A stretch of 12,093 bases of DNA from Clostridia bacterium (GTDB taxonomy: Bacteria; Bacillota; Clostridia; Oscillospirales; Acutalibacteraceae), in the NCBI GenBank assembly GCA_900769775.1, contig CAAGHT010000091.1, positions 1 through 12,093 of the forward strand, written 5' to 3'. Under the pieces are notes generated by a model, which did not search any database, was not told the DNA's origin, and was given only the letters and a program-made list of their open reading frames with translations. The number at the start of each line of letters is the position of its first letter. Positions within the stretch are counted from its first letter, which is position 1. Both the position numbers and the translations under genes were made by a program. Positions 6,454-12,093 of the stretch are shown piece by piece.

Positions 6454-7488
6454 CTAAAAGCATTTTGTGTTTTTGCAGTCTTCGGTTATTCCGCAACGAT
6501 AGCAAACCTCATTTGCGCACTGTCCGTTTTCGAGCATTTCTTTGATATTAGAAACTGTCGTTTCGGCAATATTCTGCAGTGCCTCCTCAGTGAGAAATGC
6601 CTGATGCGAGGTTACTATTACATTTGGCATCGAGATAAGTCGGGCAAGGGTGTCGTCCTCCATAATGTGACCCGAGTTATCCTCGAAAAAGAGGTCAGAT
6701 TCCTCCTCATAAACATCAAGGCAGGCGGCACCAACCTTGCGAGCTTTTATCCCCTCAAGAAGCGCCTCCGCATCAACAAGTGCACCGCGAGAGGTGTTGA
6801 GAATTACAACTCCCTTTTTGCACTGCTCAAGTGCTTCACGATTGATTATATGATTAGTCTCTTCGGTTAAGGGGCAGTGGAGCGAGATTATATCACTCTT
6901 TTTAAAAAGCTCATCGAGCTCTACATATCTGACACGGTCACCGTCCTCTATCTCCTTTGTGGGGTATTTGTCAAATGCGAGCACCTTCATTCCAAAGCCG
7001 CGGCAGATATTTATAAACACTTTTCCGATTTTACCCGTTCCGATAACCCCGACAGTTTTTCCGTGAAGGTCAAAGCCGGTCATTCCCGCAAGGCTGAAAT
7101 TAAAGTCACGCGAGCGGATATATGCCTTGTGAATTCTTCGAATTGAGGTGAGCAGCAGAGCCATTGCGTGCTCGGCTACGGCATAGGGCGAATAGGCAGG
7201 CACGCGGACAATATGAAGCCGCCCGTGGGCATATTTTATATCAACATTATTAAAGCCGGCGCATCTGAGGGCAAGCACCTTTATCCCGAGCTCCTGTAGT
7301 CGGTCAATTACAGCGGCATTTACGGTATCATTTACAAATATGCAGACACCGTCGCACCCCTTTGCAAGGTCTACTGTATCTTCATTAAGTCTCGTTTCAT
7401 AATATTTAAAGACAATTCCCTTTTCATCCCCGTACCTATCGAAGGACGGTCTGTCATAGGGCTTTGCATCGAAAAATGCTATTTTCAT
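6454..7488 (-). CDS. D-2-hydroxyacid dehydrogenase, D-lactate dehydrogenase type, with Cys-rich tail
   Basis: This 344-residue NAD-dependent dehydrogenase probably interconverts pyruvate and D-lactate in the cytoplasm. The dinucleotide-binding loop is VIGTGKIG (148-155). The catalytic set of the D-isomer family is visible: R234 in NTSRGALVD, an acidic residue in DVYEEE (about 262-263) and H295 in TSHQAFLTEEA, at nearly the positions known from Lactobacillus D-lactate dehydrogenase. The ATG at 7488 is chosen because AGGAGG lies 6 bases upstream; the frame extends to 7734 but crosses the promoter region and the neighbouring gene. The last 21 residues are odd, with five cysteines (C324, C329, C332, C338, C343) beyond the normal fold, suggesting metal binding or thiol redox sensing. 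It is first in the leftward operon and divergent from the Crp/Fnr gene. The substrate could also be another 2-oxoacid. Confidence 0.92.
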   Translation of the reverse strand: MKIAFFDAKPYDRPSFDRYGDEKGIVFKYYETRLNEDTVDLAKGCDGVCIFVNDTVNAAVIDRLQELGIKVLALRCAGFNNVDIKYAHGRLHIVRVPAYSPYAVAEHAMALLLTSIRRIHKAYIRSRDFNFSLAGMTGFDLHGKTVGVIGTGKIGKVFINICRGFGMKVLAFDKYPTKEIEDGDRVRYVELDELFKKSDIISLHCPLTEETNHIINREALEQCKKGVVILNTSRGALVDAEALLEGIKARKVGAACLDVYEEESDLFFEDNSGHIMEDDTLARLISMPNVIVTSHQAFLTEEALQNIAETTVSNIKEMLENGQCANEVCYRCGITEDCKNTKCF

Positions 7489-7500
7489 AGGGTTTCCTCC

Positions 7501-7529
7501 TTGATTTTCTGAAATGATTATATTATAAT
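7501..7529 (+). promoter_or_regulatory. Promoter of the Crp/Fnr regulator gene
   Basis: TTGATT (7501-7506), a 17-base spacer and TATAAT (7524-7529) make a good sigma-A promoter, with start near 7536. It overlaps the divergent dehydrogenase promoter, so the two compete for the same AT-rich core. Confidence 0.6.
7517..7522 (-). promoter_or_regulatory. -10 element of the dehydrogenase operon promoter (activator-dependent type)
   Basis: TATAAT reads leftward here, placing the transcript start near 7510 and giving a short leader of about 22 bases with AGGAGG. At the matching -35 position the sequence is CATACT, far from consensus, so activation by a bound regulator is likely. A second overlapping TATAAT (7527-7522) is possible. 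Confidence 0.5.
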
Positions 7530-7544
7530 ATAACCCGAAAGTAT

Positions 7545-7558
7545 GTTGAATTTTCAAC
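7545..7558. promoter_or_regulatory. Palindromic Crp/Fnr-type operator GTTGAA-TT-TTCAAC
   Basis: A perfect 6+6 dyad with a two-base centre has its midpoint at 7551.5. That is -41.5 from the predicted dehydrogenase start (about 7510), the classic class II activator position. It is also about 16 bases inside the predicted transcript of the adjacent Crp/Fnr gene, a position suited to self-repression. That the neighbouring regulator binds it is inference. Confidence 0.65.
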
Positions 7559-7573
7559 AAAATGGAGAAAAAT

Positions 7574-8233
7574 ATGAAAAAATATTTAAATATTTTAAAA
7601 AAATGCCCACTTTTTGAGGGAATAGGTGACAATGAGCTGATAAGCCTTCTTGGTTGCCTTGCCGCAAAGGTAGATTTCTTCGATAAAAAATATACCATTA
7701 TTTGCGAGGGTAACAGTGCGAGATATATAGGCATTGTGCTTTCGGGCGGTGTTCAGATTATGCAGGTAGATTACTTCGGAAACCGAAGTATTATAACCGA
7801 GATTGGTGAGGGAGATATGTTTGGAGAAGCATTTGCCTGTGCAGAAATAGGAAAAATACCTGTGAATATAATTGCTACCGAGCCGAGTGAAATTATGCTC
7901 ATTGACAGCCGACATATACTGCAAACCTGCAGTAACGCCTGCGGTTTTCATCAAAAGTTAATTTTTAATCTTATGAAGGATCTTGCTGTAAAGACACTTA
8001 TTTTCCACTCCAAGCTTGATATCATCTCCAAAAAGACAACCTCTGAAAAGCTGATGGCATATCTTATGAACGAGGCAAAAAGACAGGGTAAAAACAGCTT
8101 CCATATTCCCTTTGACCGTCAGGAGCTTGCCGACTTTCTGGGGGTTGACCGAAGCGGGCTTTCGGTTGAGATTGGAAAGCTAAAAAGAGCCGGAATAATT
8201 GACAGTCACAAAAATTATTTTGCTATACTATGA
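7574..8233 (+). CDS. Crp/Fnr-family transcriptional regulator (HcpR-like context)
   Basis: This 219-residue regulator has an N-terminal cyclic-nucleotide-binding-like beta barrel (about 10-120, with CEGNSARYIGIVLSG and GEGDMFGEAF), a long dimerisation helix, and a C-terminal winged helix (about 150-219) with the helix-turn-helix RQELADFLGVDRSGLSVEI. Start 7574 is preferred: GGAG lies 6 bases before it, whereas the ATG at 7562 has no ribosome binding site and itself forms part of that Shine-Dalgarno sequence. The barrel lacks a convincing cAMP phosphate-binding cassette but holds several cysteines (for example in CPLF, ICEGN, FACAE and TCSNAC), so a redox, haem or Fe-S signal is possible. The divergent partner genes fit control of oxygen or nitrosative stress, as for HcpR-type regulators. 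The signal cannot be read from sequence. Confidence 0.9.
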   Translation: MKKYLNILKKCPLFEGIGDNELISLLGCLAAKVDFFDKKYTIICEGNSARYIGIVLSGGVQIMQVDYFGNRSIITEIGEGDMFGEAFACAEIGKIPVNIIATEPSEIMLIDSRHILQTCSNACGFHQKLIFNLMKDLAVKTLIFHSKLDIISKKTTSEKLMAYLMNEAKRQGKNSFHIPFDRQELADFLGVDRSGLSVEIGKLKRAGIIDSHKNYFAIL

Positions 8234-8260
8234 ATCTTTTGTAAAAATATGTAATCACTG

Positions 8261-8288
8261 TTGAATTTGTCCGAAAAAATGATATAAT
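8261..8288 (+). promoter_or_regulatory. Promoter of the Ca2+-ATPase gene
   Basis: TTGAAT (8261-8266), a 16-base spacer and TATAAT (8283-8288) form a good sigma-A promoter with a start near 8295. GTTGAA occurs at 8260-8265, overlapping the -35 box, and again at 8295-8300 at the predicted start. Both copies match the half-site of the operator upstream of the Crp/Fnr gene. Confidence 0.65.
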
Positions 8289-8302
8289 AAAAATGTTGAA
8301 CT

Positions 8303-8325
8303 ACTGAAGCAAAAATCGTTTCAGT
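8303..8325 (+). promoter_or_regulatory. Small leader hairpin before the Ca2+-ATPase gene
   Basis: ACTGAAGC (8303-8310) can pair with GTTTCAGT (8318-8325), including one G-U pair, around a seven-base A-rich loop. It ends 10 bases before the AAGGAG ribosome binding site. It has no T-run, so it is not a terminator. It may be an operator or an mRNA-stabilising element; no known riboswitch was recognised. Confidence 0.3.
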
Positions 8326-8348
8326 TATATTAAAAAGGAGAATGACCG

Positions 8349-11018
8349 ATGAAGAAAATTTATACAAAGTCGGCCGAAGAGGTACTGCAGTCACTTGAGG
8401 TTACCGAAACCGGTTTAACAACCGAGGAGGCAGCCGCTCGTCTTGCTAAGTACGGCCACAACAAGCTGAAGGAAGCACCGAAGCCCACACTGCTCCAGCG
8501 TTTCTTAACTCAGCTTAAGGACCCAATGCTGATTATACTACTTATTGCGGCAGGTGTCAGCGCACTTACCGGAATGCTCGCGGGAGAAAACGAATGGGCA
8601 GAGGTTATTATCATCCTCGCCGTAGTTCTTCTTAATGCAATTCTCGGAGTTATTCAGGAGAGCAAGGCTGAAGCCGCTATTGAAGCATTGCAGACCATGA
8701 CCGCCGCCACCTGTAAGGTGCTTCGTGACGGAAAGATGGTGGTGCTTCACTCCGATGAGCTTGTACCCGGAGATGTAATTCTTCTCGAAGCCGGAGACTC
8801 TGTTCCTGCTGACGGACGAATTATTGAAAACGCCAGTATGAAGATTGAAGAGGCGGCTCTTACGGGAGAATCTGTTCCGGTAAATAAGATTCTTGAGGCT
8901 ATCGGTATGAGCGAGGCTGAGGATGATGTTCCGCTCGGCGACCGCAAGAATATGTGTTATATGGGCTCTACCGTTGTTTACGGACGCGGTAAGGCTGTTA
9001 TTACAGCTACCGGTATGGATACCGAAATGGGTAAAATCGCAGGTGCTCTTGCCGCAACCGCTGAGGAGCAGACTCCTCTTCAGAGAAAGCTTGATGAGCT
9101 CGGTAAACTTCTCAGTAAGCTCGTTCTCGGAATCTGTATATTTATATTTGTATTCAATTTGTTTATGGCTCGCGGAGAGCTTGCACAGGCCGGTCACACT
9201 CTTACAGTTATTCTTGAAACCTTTATGGTAGCCGTTTCGCTTGCAGTTGCGGCTATTCCTGAGGGTCTTGCCACCGTTGTTACGGTAGTTCTTTCTATCG
9301 GCGTTACAAAAATGAGTCAGCGCAATGCCGTTATCCGCCGCCTCACCGCGGTTGAAACACTCGGATGTACTCAGGTAATCTGCTCGGATAAGACAGGTAC
9401 TCTTACCCAGAATAAGATGACCGTAGTTGAGCATATCGGCGAAACCGGGCTTGTTGCTACGGCTATGGCGCTCTGCTCAGATGCAAACTTAAACGAAGAA
9501 AATCAGGCTGAGGGTGAGCCTACCGAGGCTGCTCTTGTAAACTTTGCTTATAGCGTAGGTCTCCCGAAAGGCGAGCTCGAAGCTAAAACTCCCCGTGTAG
9601 ACGAGGCTCCTTTCGACTCAGGAAGAAAGATGATGTCTACAGTTCACGCAGTAAACGGCGCCTTTGTACAGTATACAAAGGGTGGTCCCGATGTTGTACT
9701 TGCACGCTGTGCTTATTATCTTGAGAACGGTGAAGCTCTCGCTATGACCGACGAAAAGCGCGCAGAAATTATGGCCGCTAATAAGGCAATGGCAGATAAG
9801 GCTCTCCGAGTTCTTGCAGTTGCAAAGCGTGATTGGGCAGAAAAGCCCTCTGACAATACTCCTGAATTCCTTGAGAAGGAGCTTGTTTTCCTCGGTCTTA
9901 CAGGTATGATTGACCCCGTCCGTCCCGAAGTTAAGGCCGCTATTGAGGAATGCCGCAGTGCAGGTATCCGTGCTGTTATGATAACCGGCGACCATAAGGA
10001 TACCGCTGTTGCAATCGCTCGTGAGCTCGGCATTATTACCGATGCTTCCGAGGCTATTACAGGCTCTGAACTCGATGGTATTTCGGACGAGGAGTTACCC
10101 GAATTCGTTAAGAAATACGGTGTATACGCCCGTGTTCAGCCCGAGCACAAGACCCGCATAGTAAACGCCTGGAAGGCAAACGGCGCAGTTACCGCTATGA
10201 CAGGTGACGGAGTTAACGATGCTCCCTCTATCAAATCTGCCGATATCGGTGTCGGAATGGGTATTACCGGTACCGATGTTACCAAGAATGTTGCTGATAT
10301 GGTGCTTGCCGACGACAACTTTGCGACTATCGTTTCGGCAGTTGGCGAAGGCAGACGCATTTATGACAATATCCGCAAGGCTATTCAGTTCCTCCTCGCT
10401 TCCAATATGTCTGAGGTTCTCGGCGTATTCTCAGCAACCCTTATGGGCTTCACACTTTTAAACCCCGTTCATCTTCTCTTTATCAACCTTGTAACCGACT
10501 GCTTCCCCGCTTTGGCACTCGGTATGGAAAAGGCAGAGCCCGACACAATGAGCCGTCCTCCCCGTGATTCAAAGGAAGGCATTTTTGCAGGCGGACTTCT
10601 CTTTGATATCGCATATCAAGGAATTCTTGTTACAGCCCTCACAATTATTTCCTATATAATCGGAAACAGCTTTGAGGTTGGACACCTTGCATTGCCGCAC
10701 GGCGTTTCAGAGCATGGTATGACAATGGCATTTCTCACTATGAGTATGTGTGAGATTTTCCATTCCTTCAACCTCCGCTCTCAGCGCAAGTCGGTATTCA
10801 GTCTTAAGTCTCACAACAAGATTCTTTGGTGGGCAATGATTGGTTCACTGCTCCTCACAACTGCAGTGCTTGAAATACCCTTCCTCGCTAACGCCTTTGG
10901 CTTTACACCCATCGGAATTACCGAGTATGCTATCGCAATGGCACTCGCAATTATCGTTATCCCTGTTGTTGAGCTTGTAAAGCTTATTCAGCGCAGTATC
11001 GCTAAATCCAAGAAATAA
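8349..11018 (+). CDS. P2A-type calcium-translocating P-type ATPase
   Basis: This 889-residue membrane pump has the full P-type set: an N-terminal cation ATPase domain, TGES (172-175, actuator), DKTGTLT with phosphorylated D347, KGGPDVV (444-450, nucleotide domain), TGDHKDTA (546-553) and TGDGVNDAP (618-626). Ten membrane helices are plausible. Ca2+-site residues of the SERCA type are kept: E305 in PEGLA of helix 4, N686 and E689 in SNMSE of helix 5, and N713 and D717 in NLVTDCFPALALG of helix 6. This points to export of Ca2+ (possibly Mn2+) rather than Na+/K+ or H+. The usual PEGLP is PEGLA. The ATG has AAGGAG upstream and its own promoter. It is a single-gene unit ended by a strong hairpin; its only hint of a link to the redox module is the shared GTTGAA half-sites. 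Confidence 0.96.
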   Translation: MKKIYTKSAEEVLQSLEVTETGLTTEEAAARLAKYGHNKLKEAPKPTLLQRFLTQLKDPMLIILLIAAGVSALTGMLAGENEWAEVIIILAVVLLNAILGVIQESKAEAAIEALQTMTAATCKVLRDGKMVVLHSDELVPGDVILLEAGDSVPADGRIIENASMKIEEAALTGESVPVNKILEAIGMSEAEDDVPLGDRKNMCYMGSTVVYGRGKAVITATGMDTEMGKIAGALAATAEEQTPLQRKLDELGKLLSKLVLGICIFIFVFNLFMARGELAQAGHTLTVILETFMVAVSLAVAAIPEGLATVVTVVLSIGVTKMSQRNAVIRRLTAVETLGCTQVICSDKTGTLTQNKMTVVEHIGETGLVATAMALCSDANLNEENQAEGEPTEAALVNFAYSVGLPKGELEAKTPRVDEAPFDSGRKMMSTVHAVNGAFVQYTKGGPDVVLARCAYYLENGEALAMTDEKRAEIMAANKAMADKALRVLAVAKRDWAEKPSDNTPEFLEKELVFLGLTGMIDPVRPEVKAAIEECRSAGIRAVMITGDHKDTAVAIARELGIITDASEAITGSELDGISDEELPEFVKKYGVYARVQPEHKTRIVNAWKANGAVTAMTGDGVNDAPSIKSADIGVGMGITGTDVTKNVADMVLADDNFATIVSAVGEGRRIYDNIRKAIQFLLASNMSEVLGVFSATLMGFTLLNPVHLLFINLVTDCFPALALGMEKAEPDTMSRPPRDSKEGIFAGGLLFDIAYQGILVTALTIISYIIGNSFEVGHLALPHGVSEHGMTMAFLTMSMCEIFHSFNLRSQRKSVFSLKSHNKILWWAMIGSLLLTTAVLEIPFLANAFGFTPIGITEYAIAMALAIIVIPVVELVKLIQRSIAKSKK

Positions 11019-11029
11019 AAATAGATAAG

Positions 11030-11063
11030 AAAATACCTCATTCCAAACGGAATGAGGTATTTT
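11030..11063. terminator. Bidirectional terminator between the Ca2+-ATPase and the ECF-like gene
   Basis: A perfect 15-pair stem (AAAATACCTCATTCC, 11030-11044, with its complement at 11049-11063) closes on a four-base loop and has T-runs on both strands. It starts 11 bases after the ATPase stop and touches the stop codon of the convergent minus-strand gene (11064-11066), so one hairpin serves both operons. Confidence 0.93.
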
Positions 11064-11576
11064 TTATTTGTATTTTGCGAGGGCCTTTTTGAGGGGAATA
11101 TAAAGCGGCACTACAAGAGTTGCTACTATCATATTGCTTATTCCGTGAATTAAATCAAAGGGCAGACCCATAAGAATATAGGTTTTTGTCGCTTCAAGGG
11201 TAAATCCACGGATAACCGCTTCCGAAAGGGCACCGAGTGTTCCAAAAGCAAAGCCGTGAAGCCCGCATATTATTATACAAGCTATTGCCATAATATTTGG
11301 AGGCATTTTTTTCGGCAGAAGCATTATAACTGCCCAGAGGACTGTCCAGATGTAAAGATACTGAAACCACCAGGGCGAAAAACCGCCGTAGACTCCCGTT
11401 ACAAAAACGAAGGTATAAATTGAGATGAGAGCCTTCCACCTGAAAAGAAGCGTAAACAGGGCGATAAACATTGCTAACAGATGGATATTCGGGAGCCATT
11501 CCATAAGAAGCTTTGAGGTAAACATTATGCCTCCGAAAAGGATAAGAAGTATTACCTCCCACAGTTTAATTTTCAT
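11064..11576 (-). CDS. ECF transporter S-component-like membrane protein
   Basis: This 170-residue, very hydrophobic protein has about six membrane segments (roughly 5-20, 30-48, 49-67, 73-88, 94-112 and 135-160), the size and topology of substrate-binding S components of energy-coupling-factor transporters. It contains PNIHLLAMFIALFTLLF, YIWTVLWAVIMLLPKKMP, CGLHGFAFGTLGA and GLPFDLIHGISN, which I associate with clostridial proteins annotated as ECF S components. The energising T and A subunits are not encoded here and are usually shared from elsewhere in the genome. Its ATG overlaps the stop of the upstream lipoprotein gene as TAATG, so translation is coupled. Substrate is unknown. The partner's transcobalamin-like domain hints at a corrinoid or another ligand caught at the surface, which is inference. 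It is ended by the shared hairpin. Confidence 0.75.
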   Translation of the reverse strand: MKIKLWEVILLILFGGIMFTSKLLMEWLPNIHLLAMFIALFTLLFRWKALISIYTFVFVTGVYGGFSPWWFQYLYIWTVLWAVIMLLPKKMPPNIMAIACIIICGLHGFAFGTLGALSEAVIRGFTLEATKTYILMGLPFDLIHGISNMIVATLVVPLYIPLKKALAKYK

Positions 11577-12028
11577 TATTTAGACACCCTGAACTCGTAA
11601 ACTTTTCCCTCTTCAATCTTGGTTTGGTCTACTCCTGTCATACCGTATTCGCCGTCGACATAGAATGCCCAATAGGTTTTATCTATGTCATAGTCGGCAA
11701 CAATACCGTTCACCTTCTTAACATAAAGTCCAAACTGTCCCTCTTCTCCTTCAATAAGACCCGCTTCAAGCAAGGCTTCTCCGACGATAGTCTTGTCGGT
11801 ACAAACGATGAATTCGGTTGAGTTTCCCTCCTTGTCGGTAACTCGAAAGGCAAATTCGGTTTTACCCTCGCCCACCTTGGAGGTGGTTTCCTCATTTACA
11901 CTTTCTACCGATGAGGTAGCTGTGTCTGTTTCTTTTTTGCATGCCGTAAGGGTCAGTGCTGTTGCCGCAATAAGCACCAAACAAAAAACGGCAGACAAAA
12001 TACGGATAAATAATTTTGTCTTTTTCAT
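11576..12028 (-). CDS. DUF4430 (transcobalamin C-terminal-like) lipoprotein
   Basis: This 150-residue surface lipoprotein has a basic N-terminus, a hydrophobic signal core and a lipobox LTAC with C30 as the lipidated cysteine. A Ser/Thr/Glu-rich linker (about 32-55) follows, then a compact domain (about 57-150) with the DUF4430 pattern: VKKVNGIVADYD, YWAFYVDGEYGMTGVD and a final EEGKVYEFRV strand. DUF4430 resembles the C-terminal domain of transcobalamin and intrinsic factor. The ATG at 12028 is chosen because AGGAG lies 8 bases upstream; the in-frame ATG at 12061 directly abuts the -10 box and cannot have a leader. The gene is the first of a two-gene operon with the membrane protein, suggesting that it delivers or gates the transporter's ligand. 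Ligand identity is unknown. Confidence 0.87.
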   Translation of the reverse strand: MKKTKLFIRILSAVFCLVLIAATALTLTACKKETDTATSSVESVNEETTSKVGEGKTEFAFRVTDKEGNSTEFIVCTDKTIVGEALLEAGLIEGEEGQFGLYVKKVNGIVADYDIDKTYWAFYVDGEYGMTGVDQTKIEEGKVYEFRVSK

Positions 12029-12064
12029 TTTTGTTTTCTCCTTTTTACTTTTTGCAGACATAAT

Positions 12065-12092
12065 ATTATAGTCGGCGCTCGCAACCCTTCAA
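12065..12092 (-). promoter_or_regulatory. Promoter of the DUF4430/ECF-like operon
   Basis: On the minus strand, TTGAAG (12092-12087), a 16-base spacer and TATAAT (12070-12065) form a sigma-A promoter with a start near 12058, leaving a leader of about 30 bases before the start at 12028. This also argues against the upstream ATG at 12061. Confidence 0.6.
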
Positions 12093-12093
12093 A

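Noticed and set aside
5622..6545. Plus-strand ORF of 307 codons
   Set aside because: It lies antisense to the Fe-S protein and adjacent genes, whose motifs, ribosome binding sites and direction are clear. Its translation shows no recognisable domain.
7562..7573. ATG at 7562 as start of the Crp/Fnr gene
   Set aside because: It has no ribosome binding site upstream. Its own GGAG serves as the Shine-Dalgarno sequence for the ATG at 7574.
7489..7734. N-terminal extension of the dehydrogenase frame up to 7734
   Set aside because: It would run through the divergent promoter region and into the Crp/Fnr gene; AGGAGG directly before 7488 fixes the real start.
8303..8325. Riboswitch before the Ca2+-ATPase (for example yybP-ykoY type)
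   Set aside because: The leader is only about 50 bases, with one short hairpin and no conserved aptamer core.
8538..9434. Minus-strand ORF of 298 codons inside the Ca2+-ATPase
   Set aside because: It is antisense to a highly conserved P-type ATPase, and its Asn/Ser/His-rich translation is typical of a shadow frame.
12029..12061. ATG at 12061 as start of the DUF4430 lipoprotein
   Set aside because: It abuts the -10 box, lies at or upstream of the predicted transcript start, and would add a charged stretch before the signal peptide.

Overview
The window looks like a piece of chromosome from an anaerobic, low-to-mid GC Firmicute of the class Clostridia, possibly close to the Ruminococcaceae/Oscillospiraceae. 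The reasons are strong AGGAGG-type ribosome binding sites, a flavodiiron protein with rubredoxin, a lipobox lipoprotein beside an ECF-type membrane protein, and a large polyvalent mobile-element protein of a kind common in gut clostridia. The species assignment is inference.

Region A (about 1-3400) is a mobile-element remnant. One long minus-strand frame, open from 3264 to the left edge, encodes the C-terminal part of a giant polyvalent protein. In order it carries a helical segment, an LPD3/BECR-like segment, an LPD23-like domain with an HEVQH motif, and an ADP-ribosyltransferase-like domain ending in the typical DIRYS signature. Its N-terminal part is missing. A second, out-of-frame gene of 79 codons, with its own Shine-Dalgarno sequence, is embedded in the 3' end of this frame (6-245). 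Region B (3392-4283) is a compact plus-strand cassette. It has an extended -10 promoter, an S23/Avd-type four-helix-bundle protein, an ATGA-coupled 137-residue protein that looks WapI-like, and a strong terminator.

Region C (4326-8233) is a redox and stress module. A Crp/Fnr-family regulator is transcribed rightward. Facing away from it is a leftward series of genes: D-2-hydroxyacid (lactate-type) dehydrogenase, Fe-S protein, flavodiiron protein (O2/NO reductase) and rubredoxin, closed by a terminator. A perfect palindrome, GTTGAA-TT-TTCAAC, lies in the divergent intergenic space. It sits at -41.5 relative to the predicted dehydrogenase start, which is the class II activator position, and just downstream of the predicted start of the regulator's own transcript. 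The flavodiiron gene has an additional internal promoter surrounded by nested inverted repeats. Rubredoxin probably feeds electrons to the flavodiiron protein. No NAD(P)H:rubredoxin oxidoreductase is present in the window.

Region D (8234-12093) holds a P2A-type Ca2+-ATPase on the plus strand. A perfect 15-bp hairpin follows it and also ends the convergent minus-strand pair: a DUF4430 lipoprotein gene and a TAATG-coupled ECF S-component-like membrane protein gene, with their own promoter at the right edge. No tRNA, rRNA, CRISPR array, transposase or integrase was seen.
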